The notes beneath the pieces were generated by a model. It saw only the letters and a program-made list of their open reading frames with translations. It was not told where the DNA came from and searched no databases. This document shows, piece by piece, positions 47,829-59,914 of a DNA stretch of 64,000 nucleotides. Source of the DNA: Rhabditophanes sp. KR3021 (Eukaryota > Nematoda > Chromadorea > Rhabditida > Alloionematidae); the NCBI GenBank assembly GCA_963281155.1, contig CAUJLY010000001.1:4340001-4404000 (forward strand). Reading direction: 5' to 3'. How positions within the stretch are numbered: the stretch's first letter is position 1; every line of letters starts with the position of its first letter. The position numbers and the translations under genes are program-made.

Positions 47829-49905
47829 ATGATCGCATCATCATTAAATTTATTAATTTTCTTATTACCTTTACATATAATTGGGTTTATACCCATAACT
47901 ATATCTAGCAATGATACATCGAAGCTAACTATGCTATCAGAACAAGAGTCCAAACTAGTACATGCTATATGTGGTCTACCATTATCGTCCGGAAGAAAAC
48001 ATCCATGGGCTGTATCAATAATGAAAAACGGTAGAAATAAATTTGGAGGCACCATAATTAGTCCTTATCAAATTCTGACTGTTGCACATGGATTTCTGTC
48101 TTTATCTAAAATCTCACATTCAACATGCGCGTAGGTTCCAAAATACGTATTTTATAATTAGTTTTAAGAATGAACCAGTTAAAAACCTTTAAGCAGATTG
48201 AAGACATTATAGTTTCATTTGGCGATGACTGCAACAGGTAAAAATTAAACTGTTAAAAGAGGGAATTAAATACTTATTAAAATAACTCGCCAGCAATCGT
48301 CTTAAGATTGAATATCATTTTACTCAAAATGCCAGCAACATCACAAGCATTTTCATGATTTTACTACCAAATACTAACTTGCGACCAATTCTTTAGGGCA
48401 TTTTCTCTTCCATATGACGTTCCAAGAATGCTTCAAAGTAAAATTTGAGATGACACTTCTTGCAACTAAACTTGGCTTTTTGAAAGTTGCTGTACCAGAT
48501 TTATATTTCAATGTTCTGTAACTTAGAATAGTCTTGTTCCTATACAATCCATAGAACAGAGTAGAGATGTTGCCTCTGCTAACCCAGCATCATTAAACAT
48601 GCTTAACATAGCATTAGAATAGCCCATGCTAATTTTTCCATCTAATTCTATTTCGCAATAAATTTAGTTAAAGCAGGTGTACTCAATCAAATGTTCTCTT
48701 AATTTAAATATTTCTTTTTGATTGTCAGACGTCTTTGCAAAATCAGCAGTCATAGTAAATTCCTCTTCAATCTTTGGCGTCTTCTCCTAAACAATTTTTC
48801 CTTCTCAGTCAAGTCAGAGTCATCAGCTCTTTGAAACAAACCAAAAGAACAATTTTGTTGTTGGGGCTGGTCTGAAACTAAAACAATTACTCATTATTAA
48901 AAATGATTAACTTATCTTTAGCTGGAGGACCTGTTCTTCCTACAGATAGCAGCTCTTCCTCAACGATAGATGCTTCTTTTCCAGTAGCTTCATAGGACAG
49001 CTGGCTCATAACAATGGATTGGGTCATTCCTCCTTGTTTCTTTTAAGAGCCTTCTTCACACTGCTCTTGCATTGCATTTGACATCGTTCTTGATATTATC
49101 TTTCTCCACTGTTTAATACCTGTTTAAGCGAATGGACAGCTAAAGTAAAGAGATAGCAATAAATAAACGATATGAGCTAAATAACAATATGAATACATTA
49201 AAAAGGACAGCGAATCTGAAAGTAAATAATATGGAAAATTCAAAAAAAATTCTTTTAAATAGAAACCTCTAGTATATAATTTCCTTAAATTACAGAGGCT
49301 ATTTGGAGAATCAGACTAATGACATAGCTTGCGTCCATTCCAATGCGATACATAGGAAAATTAAGACTGTTGTTTTGGATTCGGAGTTTATGATAAAAGG
49401 ATGTCGAAATGGACATGATTTTGCTATCATTGAATTAGAAACACCGATCGAATTTAATGCTAATGTACGACCAATTTGCCTGCCTTATTTAAATCATTAC
49501 ATTCCTGAAACCATGACCATTGTATCGTTTGGTCTCAAAAATTTTTTTTCTAAGAGCTCGCCTCTAATGCGTGAATTCAAGATGAAGCATGACCCAATGT
49601 GCGAAAAACCAGATTCTGACAAGATGCCTACTGATATGCCCGATTTTATTTGCGCAAAAGCATTCGATCCCACAGACTACTCATCACCACGAGTATGTCA
49701 CGGTGACAGTGGAGCTAGTCTTATTCAAAGATCTCCAGATGGGAGAAATACTTTGGTTGGGGAAGTTTCATTCGGAACTCCTGGTTGCCCAGCAAATGAA
49801 CTAGTTCGTTTCACTAAAGTCGACAGATATCTTAATCAAATTTGTGATTTAACAGGTTTGTGTTATACTCTAAATTCAATTGACACTAAGTTAAGATCTG
49901 TTTAA
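47829..49905 (+). CDS. Secreted trypsin-like serine protease (S1/DUF316-type)
   Basis: Exons 47829-48130 and 49296-49905 give 303 aa. Signal peptide LNLLIFLLPLHIIGFIPI; a propeptide with LSEQESKLVHAICG, typical of the nematode DUF316 branch; then KHPWAVSIMKNGRNKFGG. The triad is intact: His in ILTVAHGF, Asp in GHDFAIIELE, Ser in CHGDSGASL. There is no classical RIIGG activation site, again as in DUF316 proteins. Start chosen at ATG 47829, which places the signal peptide at the N-terminus. The only intron is 1165 nt, far longer than neighbours, and contains a minus-strand coding-like relic. A related fragment lies at 10.3 kb. An AATAAA follows at 49988. Confidence 0.85.
48400..49110 (-). other. 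Decayed coding sequence inside the protease intron
   Basis: Minus-strand frames read MSNAMQEQCEEG, then MSQLSYEATGKEASIVEEEL and LLSVGRTGPPAKD, then DQPQQQNCSFGLFQRADDSD, then IELDGKISMGYSNAML, and finally FSCKKCHLKFYFEAFLERHM, which looks like a C2H2 zinc finger lacking its second His. Frame changes and stops lie between these pieces, with intron-like AG joins. Likely a decayed copy of a zinc-finger gene inserted in the intron; parent unknown. Confidence 0.4.
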
Positions 49906-50448
49906 CAAATACTTATTTATGTCTGTACATTATCGTTCTTTGCATATCATTTAAAATACACTGTAGTTGTTTTTATATCCTTTGTTTAATAAAATGCATT
50001 TATCATTAACCTTATGAAGGAAAGTGTTTTTTTTAAAATAACTTCCATTTAGTCATCATCTTTTTTGCGCATTTAGACATTTGAAAAGAGTACGCGGTTT
50101 GCTTTTTTATTTTTTATTTTTTACAAACACAAACACAATACACGAACGACACGATTTTTTTTGATTGTTTCGCGATATGAAACAGTTTTTTGAACAATTT
50201 TTAGGGTACAAATATAGACATATAAAATTTAAACTTAATTATTATGAATTAAAGTAGTTATTTTTTGTAAAATCGTTGAGTTGGATAGTTTCAAATTTTT
50301 TTGTAATTAGTGGATTTAAATTCCGGAAATAAGACAATTTTGCATGTTTAAGACGAGTGCAGAAACTTTTGGATAAATATTTGAATATTAGTTCATATAG
50401 CTTTTTAAAATAAACTATTACATAAAAATGTTCAGCGTCGCCATTGTA
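49906..50448. other. Intergenic (convergent 3' ends)
   Basis: 0.54 kb; T-rich in the middle; no gene seen. Confidence 0.4.
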
Positions 50449-51040
50449 TTAGACTTTTTCATTCTTATCATCATCACAGTTTTTATTTTTAATGAGAGCT
50501 TTTACAGCCTCTGGCAAAGAGTCGATAAGTGCTTGGGACTTCTCGAACCGATCGAGAGTAGACAGACTCATATCTCTGCCTAATTCTACGATTTTAGATT
50601 TCAATTCAGCTGGAAAATATTTGAAACCTACTGGCTCGGGTGGCATGCACTTCCTTCTTATCTCCTCTTCCTGATCCATAACGATGGCTTTTATTTGTCC
50701 GAATTTGACTTCATAGTTGATTGTTTTGTCAATTAAAATTGCATGGACACGCTTCCGGTCTTCCTCTGGTAGAGGCATAAGTTGCTTTGGAAATGGTAGT
50801 CGTTTCAAAACATCATCTGGAAGAGTATTCAGAACAGCTTCAGATTGTCGAAGCTTGGTTTTAGGAGTGCCATCGGAAACTAGGATTTCATTTAGTTTCT
50901 GGTATACCTCAACTCCTACGAGTAGTTCCAACTCCTTTGTGGGCTAAAATTAATAATGGAAAGTTAGATAATATAAAACAACAGAATTAGTCACAACAAA
51001 ACATTAAGCTTACAGTTGGAATTAAACTACCGAAAACCAT
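50449..51040 (-). CDS. Small charged helical protein, unknown family
   Basis: Exons 51040-51014 and 50943-50449 (70 nt intron) give 173 aa beginning MVFGSLIPTPTKELELLVGV. No signal peptide. The protein is helical and has two related stretches: LRQSEAVLNTLPDDVLKRLP with PFPKQLMPLPEEDRKRVHAI, and FPAELKSKIVELGRDMSL with ALIDSLPEAVKALIK. The repeated LP-D/E-x-V/L spacing suggests an internal duplication, loosely like nematode DUF148/SXP-type helical proteins but without the secretion signal. Coding is supported by codon-like composition, intact length and clean splice sites. Function unknown. Confidence 0.65.
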
Positions 51041-51728
51041 GTTGAGTTTTTATCCTAAAACAAATACAAATTATCCAAAATAGGTTTAAAAGAGTATCAA
51101 GCGTAAAGAAAGGAGTTGGTTGTGTAATAGAAATTAGGAAAAGTTATTTTCTAAAATATCTCCGTATTCATTACCTTGGCAACTCGAAGACACATGTGAC
51201 GCCTTATGAGATTTAACATAAGACATATTTTGTTATATAAAACATATTGGGATACCTAAAAATAATGTGATTTATAATGAAGCAATATATTTGCCGATAA
51301 GTGGTATGCCATATTTCAAAATTGTGTATGTACATCAACAACCTATATTTATAATTAATGGCGCTTCTGGTAAAGTACAAGAGACAAAATTTTACTATAT
51401 TACCGGTGAAAATGCTCTTGTGATTGTAAAAAGGAAAGCTAAATATCATTTGGCAATGTCTTGTTCTGTCTGGTGTATAAAGTGCAAATTATAATAAGAG
51501 AGTCTCATTTTTATTGCCATACAAAGTAGTTTTTATTTAGAAATGAGGAAAAATAATTGCACTTTAAGCTCAACAATTTTTTGTTTATTTTGTACACAAT
51601 TGAGGGACATAGATAACAAATATTTATTTAAATTTTGATTAAAAGTATACACAAAATAGTAAAATAAAAAAGCTTGCCGCATTTATCAAGAATAATTGTC
51701 GTGACTTTTATGTGTTACTTTGTTAAAA
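51041..51728. other. Intergenic with one 75-codon ORF
   Basis: The plus-strand ORF at 51267-51494 (MIYNEAIYLPISGMPYFKIV...) is less AT-driven than chance ORFs here, but has no signal peptide, no family match I recognise and no splice partners. It could be an exon relic. The rest is AT-rich. Confidence 0.25.
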
Positions 51729-52440
51729 TTATTTGAATAAGGCAAATTCATCAGAATGAGCAAGACTGTAAGCAGATGTGTTTGAAGGTTGTGTCATGGA
51801 GTCGTCCGTTGGATTATAATAAATTTGATAGTAGTTTGAATTGGGAGTGCACATAAAAGGTAGTTTGTAATTTTGATGTTGGGATAGGAGTATTTTATTT
51901 GGAGTTGGTTTTTCAATTAATGGCGTAGAAAAGGTATCAATGTTAGCTTGTGAAACGTTGTAATGAGTTTGAGGGAAAGGAAAAGATACATGGCAATTAG
52001 TTTCTTTGACACTTGTTAATTGAGTATTAATTTGGTATACTTTTTTGTCAACCTTTTTTTCTTCTGTCTTTGACCTGTATTTGCTAAGAGCATCATATAA
52101 TTTGTCGACTCTCCAAGTTTTAGCCAAATATGCAATAGTAACCAATTCAGACACATTGTCAATTTTGTCTTCCCGGAGTACATCAATTTAAGCATCTGTC
52201 TTACAGCTTTCATGTTGATTTTGTTATCATTATAATTAATAGAAATTGCAGAGTTTAACCTTTGATTGAAATAAAGCGAGTTGGCTTTCAAGACTGCTCG
52301 ATAAGTGTAGATTGGACCTAATCCGTTGATAAATAACGTAAAATCACAGCATAATTATTCATTTTTCTTGTAATCATCATACAATCGTTTAAGATACAAG
52401 TGGTACGTATGACTGTTGGCTCGAACAGACTTTCTTCATT
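51729..52440 (-). pseudogene. BTB/POZ-domain gene with stop and frameshift
   Basis: The minus strand reads YLKRLYDDYKKNE, an in-frame TAA (52355-52357), then CCDFTLFINGLG, YTYRAVLKANSLYFNQRLN, MKAVRQMLKLMYSG, and in another frame EDKIDNVSELVTIAYLAKTW, a recognisable BTB fold (F/Y-x-aH-x-VL-xA-xS-xYF ... YSG ... V-x-EL-x-x-A). A Pro/Asn/Ser-rich C-terminal region of about 110 residues ends at 51729. The frame change coincides with a three-base C/G run (52172-52174) where one extra base would restore frame. With the stop as well, it is called a likely pseudogene. BTB proteins are often CUL3 adaptors or transcription factors. Confidence 0.55.
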
Positions 52441-53344
52441 CCTGTGAAGTTGTTGCTATTTAATTGAAGAGTTTAAAGATAAGCGATCGAGGAATTTGGA
52501 ACTACTTGCCATATTACGTAAAACAATAATACCAATGCATAAAAGTAATTGATAGTAACTAAAACTTATACACAAATTTGTTTACAAAAATCAAAAATGC
52601 AAAGTTAAAACATTATTTAAATTTTAATTCAACACATTTCAATAACACAAATCCTCCAATATTGGTAGTCATAGTACAAATTGTAATATAATGTTTAAAG
52701 ATGTAGAAATTATTTACAACGTTCCTGGAGATGTTGTGTCTACCTTGAGTCATACATTTTTATTTAAACCTAATTCAACACATCTTTTTTGATTAGTATG
52801 AATCATTACTTTTCTGAAATGCCTCAACATATCTATGCCTATGTACAACATCTATAATTTGTTTTTGCAATTATATATTACACAAATGGAAATTTTATAT
52901 CGTTTTTAAAAAACAATGACACTTATCGCTTCTTTTAAACCATAGTGTAGCTGATAGCAGTTTTTGAAAATGTTGCTGAATATTTTATAAGGATTTGTTA
53001 AACGTATTCCCATTTGAAAATAAATATAGGCATCTGTTTCTTTCATAGTATTATTCTCTAATTAATTACGATTGATAATGAAATCCTAAGTTTAATTTAA
53101 TACTTTGTGTGAAAAAATATCTTAGTTCAAATCTGTATGGTGAATATAAATTTACCACTTTTTAATAGCAAATTACATAACTACATCTGTACAATAAAAT
53201 TAGAGGTCGTATTTATTTTAATTTGCACGTCATAATTTCAATCAGAATGTCTTTATATAAATTAAACTTCTTATAGCTATTTCAAAATTTCATTATTTTG
53301 CTAATAACACAGAACTATCATAACTGAAACTTATAAAGTTTTAA
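52441..53344. other. Intergenic, promoter of the small Cys-rich gene
   Basis: 0.9 kb, AT-rich. A TATATAA at 53254-53260 lies about 85 bp before the next ATG and could be a TATA box. Confidence 0.35.
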
Positions 53345-53569
53345 ATGTCTACTAAAAAGATTTCTGTATTTCTACTATTAATCTCATTTAATATTTATCA
53401 TGTCTATTGTACTGTCCCATTATGCAAAACAGCAGAAGATTGTCCAACTAATAATATACAATGCCCAGTTTATAGAAATAGACCGTTTTCTTCTCTATCA
53501 ATTTGTTATAAAGGAAAATGCGCATGTTCAATGGAAGATCCTAGTGAATGGAGAAATCAGCTTATCTGA
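53345..53569 (+). CDS. Small secreted Cys-rich peptide
   Basis: A single-exon 74-aa ORF. Signal peptide KISVFLLLISFNIYHVYC; mature part ~52 residues with six cysteines: LCKTAEDCPTNNIQC, then ICYKGKCACS. The C-x(5-6)-DCP...QCP...C-x-x-GKCxC layout resembles EB-type or nodulin-like cystine modules of invertebrate secreted peptides. A TATA-like box lies at about -85 and an AATAAA at 53584, 15 bp after the stop, so a compact complete gene is plausible. Target and role unknown. The overlapping ORF at 53400 is a shadow. Confidence 0.65.
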   Translation: MSTKKISVFLLLISFNIYHVYCTVPLCKTAEDCPTNNIQCPVYRNRPFSSLSICYKGKCACSMEDPSEWRNQLI

Positions 53570-54431
53570 TCAAGTAATAATTGAATAAAAGTATTTCTTA
53601 AAACATGTTATTATTTATATGCTATGTTTATTGTAACTTTTGAATTTTTTCACAACAATTTAAATGAATATTTTAATTTTTATAATAATAATGAGTCATT
53701 TATAATTTTTCAGACACATAACAAATAATTGAAATGATGTTTTTAATTCATAAAATATTATAATAATCTTTAAAATATTGTAATGTCATCTTACAAAGCT
53801 AGTTTATTTGTGACAAAAAGTTGTTTTGAAAAATGTGTAATATTTAAATTCATTTAAAATTATAATAAAATAAGGTGATGAATCGCCGATGAAATGAAAT
53901 TTGGGTTGTAAGTACTTTGTACACGATTAGAAGATTGTAATATAATTTGCGAATACAAAAAATATTTAGTTTAATTTCGGATATTTAATTAAAAATAATT
54001 GAAATATTTAATTAATTGCATCTCAAATTTAATTAATCAAGTATTTGCATAAATCGTCCATAATTTAGAAGGGTAAACTATGAAGACTTTGCAAGTGACT
54101 TTCAATGAAATTCGACTTTAAGGTACACTCTCAGGAGCGAGATTTTTGTATAATATAGAAGATGTACTTAAAATAGGAATTACTTATGAATGCATTTAGA
54201 TCAAATTAAAACCAATTAAATTTCTTTTTTTGTGCGTTATGGAACCATCTATGCTAATCAGAAATCTTACGATATGTATTTAGTATAATTACTTTATACA
54301 TACTTATAATTGGCACCTAGTTTTTTTATTTAACTTTATTAAAACGACATAAAATATGAGTTTATAACATAAATATGGTAATAGATTTAAAAATATCTTA
54401 TTAAAAAATGCATACATACTTGTAATACTTA
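53570..54431. other. Intergenic
   Basis: 0.86 kb, very AT-rich; no gene seen. Confidence 0.4.
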
Positions 54432-57400
54432 TTACTTATTTTTTCTGAGTAAAAGATTGGTAACTCCACCAATGCTTTCAAAATTAACTTTTGTAATATC
54501 TCTCATTTCGGGCAAATTAACGGTAATATTATTAATTTTGTATGATAACGTCGAAATTCGTTCAATTAAATTGCGCACATATTTGAGCATGTCTTGTTCT
54601 TTTGGCGTCAAACCTCCATTCAAGCACATTGAGTTCAACAATTCATCAATTACAAGACGGATATAAAGGATCATTTGAGCCAATTTGACATCTACCCCAA
54701 GAGTATAACAATCATCCAGACGAATAGTCGATCCTCCGTTCCAGGAAACACAGTCTGACCCAAAGAGTAATATTTGGACAGGAGAAACTACAGAACACTC
54801 CTTAAACATCGCAAAGGAGGTTATAATCTTCTCCGTATAAATTGCAAAAGGAGACCTCTCTTCGTGACAATTTTCTTGCATCGAGATGATTGAGTTTTTG
54901 TGACTGAGCATTTTGAATCCATCCATATCATAGAACATTCTCTTCTTAGTTTGGAAGCAGATGTTTGGATAGTAAGACTTCACCAAAAGAGACAAAATAA
55001 CATGTGAGTTGATACAATGCACTTTATTGTCAACATTCTCAGCTTCCCGGATATTGAAGTTTGGAAATTCCTTCTCAAGGATGTCCACAATCTGGTCACG
55101 TACTCTTCTCAGGTACTCGACACTCACAAAATTAATGACTGCATTGAGATCTTCCGTTGAATGCTTGAATTGAATATCTCCTGCTGATTCCTTGCAGTTG
55201 ATGGCAGCGACTGCAAGTATGTGATCACTGATAAAGTCTCCGCAAAAAGACTTGACAATAGTCTTGACAACTTCCAAATCCGCTGAATTGTTGAATAAAG
55301 AAGAAGGCGAACTTCCATTTGCGGCAATAATAGCCATCGGATTGACAAGACCAAATAACGCCGCCGTGATTATTGATTTTGAAGTATCTGGTGAGAAGGG
55401 CAATCTTTCGATTTTCCTACCGATCGGAGTCAATTCTTTGTTGGCATCGAGAGCATACAGGTTTTGGAGGTACTTCTCAGCTTCCCACACATTTTCGCGA
55501 TCTGGGGGTTCCATCGATGATCCCAAAAACGAGGCAGAATCTCCTAATCCAAGGGCTTTCAATTGTAAGATAGATCCATGGAGAGGTGCGGTAATGATCT
55601 CAGCCTCAGATTGTTGCTGCAAAAGCCCCCACATCTTGGTTGAGCATAGGCGATAGCAATATCCGGGACGGCAACGGCCAGCACGACCTTTTCTTTGTTC
55701 CATGCAATCCTTAGAAGCCCAAGCAACACGGAAGATCGACGCAGAGGAATTGTGGTGTTTCATTTTCATCTTTTGCTTGCAAGAATCTATGACGTACAAA
55801 ACATCCTCGACGGTGATACTACTTTCGGCAATGTTGGTTGAGATAATTACTTTGACATGTCCTTCCGGGGGTGGTTTAAATACTTGACTCTGTTCTTGAG
55901 TCGTCAAGTTGGAGTGAAGCGGCAAGACCCAGTATTTGTACACATTGTCAGGAGCTTCCCTTTCCATTTGTGCCAAAGTTTCAATGCAAGTCATAATTTC
56001 ATACCACCCTGGCACAAAGATTAAAATGGAGCCATGTTCTTGAGATCCCATCTGTCTTACAGAATCACGGACCAAAAAGGAAATTAGTTGGTATGGGAAC
56101 TCTTCGGATGACTCGATTTGGTCCACAATATGAGTAGCAATTGGCGAAATTTGGCCATTTGACTTATCGCAGTTATCAAAACTCCACTTCTGCGCTTCTT
56201 CCTCGTATTGAGGAGGCATTTGGCAATTAGAGGGAATGAATTGCGAACTTTGGATGAAAGCATCCAAATACAAAATATCGACCCGGTAAGCTTTAGTCTC
56301 CAAGTCAATGACACGAATGCCTCTGAAGTACTTCTCGAATAAGGTTGTGTTGACAGTGGCCGACATCAGTATAACTTTGAGTCCTCTAAATTTGCCTAGC
56401 ATTCTCTTCAAAATAATTAGCAAGAAATCGGTGTCAAGAGATCTTTCGTGGACTTCGTCGACAATGATATGACTGACTCCTCGGAACCCAGTATTCATTT
56501 TCTTAAGAATGGTCCCGACAGTGGCAAAAATAAGTGAGCCAAATGGACGCGGGTCAACTTTGTCGAAACGAATGCAATAACCAACAGAATCTCCAATTTT
56601 CTCATACCTTTCCATGGCGACACGCTTGGCCAGTGAAATGGCTGACAAACGCCTTGGTTGAGTAATGATTGCATTGAATTCAGCACCTTTATTGAGATTG
56701 AGGTAATGCTTTAGCAGAAACTGGGCCACTTGAGTAGACTTCCCCGACCCAGTGTTAGATTTGATAAGAACAACTTGGTTGCTCTCACATGCATCAATTA
56801 TTTCGTTCTTCTGATTGAAGACCGGCAGTCTTTCTCTGACAGACTCGACTTTAAGATTGGACTTTTTTCTGGCCTCAATTCGCTGCAGATAGTACGATAT
56901 TTGGCCCAATGACTTCATAGCAAAGAACGATCCACTTGGGATTGTTCCGTTTCTCCAGCAACTGAAGTTTTCTGTAGGCGGCATCCAGTCTAACATTTCA
57001 CGAGTACTTTTGCTTTTGTCGCTTTGACTCAGATAATGTTGTATAGGCGGGCTAATAACTTGATTTTCAGTTGAAGTAACGTCAATTGGAGGTAGCTCAA
57101 CCCCGACCCATTTATAAAAAGCCTCCAAGTCTTGGGATAATTCCTCATTTTCGAAAATGGTGATGGGTGTTTTGGTCAATCCAATTTTGAGTCTTCTTTT
57201 GTTATCTAAAGAGAGGTACTCATTGTTTGCAGAGATGTCTCTTAAAACTTCGAAAGCACATTCGGTTGTGGCAGTTCCAATATTTCGGCAAACCATACTC
57301 TTCTTGTAAATTGTCCCGGAGGATGCCAATTTGATGTCAACACTAGCTTCATACCCACTAAAATGGTATTTATGTATTCATTGCATTTGTTAACTCACAA

Positions 57401-57977
57401 AGGAGGCCCGTCCGCGAGTTTTGTGATGTCATACTGAACAGCTGGCATGCCTTCCTTGCCCATAATGCTGTTTAACAGGGACTTTGCATTCTCATAGGTT
57501 ACTTCTTGACCCAAGATGAAGAATTTCTGCTTCAAGTTAACGACCTCATCCCTCTTCTTGGGGACTTCCCTTTTGACAAGATTGTTGGACAACTTGATGT
57601 TTCGCTCCACACCAGAAGCCACTTGCTGTAGTATGAAGAAGGCACATTCGTTTGATACTAAATCACGGTCTTCACCGGTATACGTTGCGCGATAAGATGG
57701 GCCATTTATTGTAATTTGGACAGTCGTGGAGGCAGTGAATTCTCTAAAAATAACAAAAAAGGGATGACTGCCCAGATACTGTACAAACGTACAAAGATTC
57801 CTTATGCAGTTTGACGTTTATAGCAAAATCGGCATTCTTTTTTCCCTGTTTCATCAGTATTTCATTCAATCCTTTTAGCGCACTTTTCCGTTCGTATGTT
57901 TTACCGCATACTTTGATTGAACTTATTGGTTTTTCCTGTGCCTCTTCAACGGCACCATCCACGTCGTTTCCATTCAT
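54432..57977 (-). CDS. rha-1: ATP-dependent RNA helicase A (DHX9/MLE type)
   Basis: Exons 57977-57793, 57743-57399 and 57357-54432 give 1151 aa. Two dsRNA-binding-like domains come first (about 20-105, ending SNECAFFILQQVASGV; about 135-235, ending TTECAFEVLRDI). The DExH core follows: SNTGSGKSTQVAQF (motif I), IITQPRRLSAISLAKRVA (Ia), IIVDEVHERSLDTDF (II), LMSATVN (III), STNIAESSITVEDV (V), EQRKGRAGRCRPGYCYRLCS (VI), then winged-helix, HA2 and OB-fold regions. The block VIDSCKQK...WASKDCMEQR is specific to the RHA/MLE branch. Role: unwinding dsRNA and RNA-DNA hybrids in the nucleus. Odd: the RGG-rich C-terminal tail is absent, and motif I is GSGKST instead of GCGKTT. Confidence 0.93.
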
Positions 57978-58822
57978 TGCTTATATTACTGAAAATGGTA
58001 AAGATGATTGCAACCAAAAAATATTTAACCAAATGCATAGACAAACCTCCAACAGTCAATCGTTGCGAAAGTGCGTGCAAGACCAAATACCACACTCTTC
58101 ACCTTCGACGACAAGGATAGGGGATTTTTGTTTGTCGAACCGAAGATACTATTAGTTATACCAGATTGAGTTTTGACTCCCTGGGAATGAGGATGCCCCT
58201 AGTCCAATGTTTCTTTTGTGGATTGATTTGCCGGGATTACTCATACATGTGACAAGTGCCAAATCAGATATAATTGGAGGCTCATTGAGAGTAGGTTCTA
58301 CGTATAATTGGCCAGCTTTCTTTTTCTCCATCGAACAAACAGGCACATTTTCTTTTTTCATGACTGGCCTTAGCCTTCACTTTTTGAGTGTTCTTTGTCT
58401 CCACGTTCTTTTTGGTTGTCTGATTTTTTGAATAGAGATGGGTTTAGGCACGTTAGTTCCTAAAGTTGATCCGATGGATTTGTTTTTAGACAATGCTTTA
58501 TTAGTCGATTTGACGGTTCCCTCGCATTTTGATTGACAACGTCATTATTGATATCAACGGGGCTTGGAGAAGAAGGGTTGATGTTATTTTCACATGAGTT
58601 GTCTTCGTGAGTATTTGATTTGTCCTTTAAGTTCAGAAACCCTATCTTGTTTTTCTTCTTATCGCAATTACAGCCAGGAAAAGCAAAGGAAAGTATGGAC
58701 AGCGCAATAAGTCATAAAGCAAAGCAAAAATAATTTTAAGCATAAGGATCAATTTCAACCGGTTGAGGATTTGCTGGTTGTATCATGGATGAAGTAATTC
58801 CCAACTTCGAATAGAGACGGCG
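57978..58822. other. Intergenic with a disrupted minus-strand coding-like stretch
   Basis: On the minus strand from about 58720 to 58150, one frame reads GCNCDKKKNKIGFLNLKDKS and NINPSSPSPVDINNDVVNQN. After frame changes it reads KKENVPVCSMEKKKAGQLYV and NEPPIISDLALVTCMSNPGK, ending IGLGASSFPGSQNSIWYN. It is low-complexity, lysine/serine-rich and interrupted. It may be a decayed gene or exons of one I could not assemble. No recognised domain. Confidence 0.3.
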
Positions 58823-59179
58823 ATGCATCGTAATAATGGAAATTCGTATTCCTCAGACGGTGGGACTTCTTCCATTACTTCCAATTCATTAAAGACATTA
58901 GGAAAAATAGAATGGCTATTTGATGGTCATCATTACATTTGTCAACTTCATCCATTGACTCAATCGACGTTACAATATCCAGCTATGTCAAGAATTCAAA
59001 CATGCCTGCTTGATCAATTTTTACTTATTTGCACACTAAATTTGATGACATATAGTTGTTATTTGAACATCGAAGTATTTCCTCCTGTTATGCCGCTAAT
59101 TGTTTTTCTTCAATTTAGTGTGACATTTGTCATGCAACTCCATCAGTTTCCTATGTTTGTTTTAACAAAGCTATTATAA
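58823..59179 (+). CDS. Small protein with two hydrophobic segments, unknown
   Basis: An uninterrupted 118-aa ORF. The N-terminal ~30 residues are Ser/Asn-rich (NGNSYSSDGGTSSITSNSL), then KTLGKIEWLFDGHHYICQLH. Two predicted membrane helices follow: LLDQFLLICTLNLMTYSCYL and PPVMPLIVFLQFSVTFVM. The composition is not AT-driven, which supports coding. Family not recognised, and the end (FVLTKLL) could be intron read-through. Confidence 0.4.
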   Translation: MHRNNGNSYSSDGGTSSITSNSLKTLGKIEWLFDGHHYICQLHPLTQSTLQYPAMSRIQTCLLDQFLLICTLNLMTYSCYLNIEVFPPVMPLIVFLQFSVTFVMQLHQFPMFVLTKLL

Positions 59180-59914
59180 ATGAAATTATAGAACGTTTTT
59201 TTTCCAAACTGTCTTTAAAGATTTATTGGATCAAAATCAAAAGTTGAGACTAGGCATATAAAACAAAGTTGCTCAAATATTTATCTTAAAAGAACAACAA
59301 CTCAAACTTAAATTTAGTAAAAATATTGCATCAAATTGTATGGCAAGTTTTTTTCGATAGTATTGTATCATTGACAAAAGTTTCAATATAGATAAATCTA
59401 TTAAAGTCATAAACATTTTTTCTTAATTACAACTAATTGTAAAAAATAATTGTCAGTACATGTTATTATTAAATTGTAACTTCTAAAATATTTTCAATAT
59501 GTATTTGCATAACATTTTTAAAAAAACTATAAATAAAACAATCGTTTCTTATCGGTTTAAAATAAATTTTTATCGCCAGTTAAATTAAGCCTTGTTATTT
59601 AGAAACATTGATATTAATAAATACTCATTGGCTAACACATAATACGTGAACGTTTTCCAAAACTTGGAATCAACTTACTAAATTGACCTAGTACATTTTA
59701 GCGCTATACATCAAATACCATATTTTATGTAAAGGGACACTTTTCTAAAAGTGGGTTTGCAAACCTAGGCGGACTTTAACTGTACATAAACGGTTTGTTG
59801 TCTGACTGATCGAGAAGTGCATTTATTTAAATTATTTGTGTAAAAGCTCTTTTTAAATAAAGGTATTATCTAAAAATTGTTCCATTTAGCGAAACTTTAA
59901 TTATTAATTTAAAG
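59180..59914. other. Intergenic, NHR promoter side
   Basis: 0.73 kb, AT-rich; no recognised feature. Confidence 0.4.

Noticed and set aside
53400..53588. Second ORF overlapping the small Cys-rich peptide
   Set aside because: Lacks a signal peptide and cysteine pattern; it is the out-of-frame shadow of 53345-53569.
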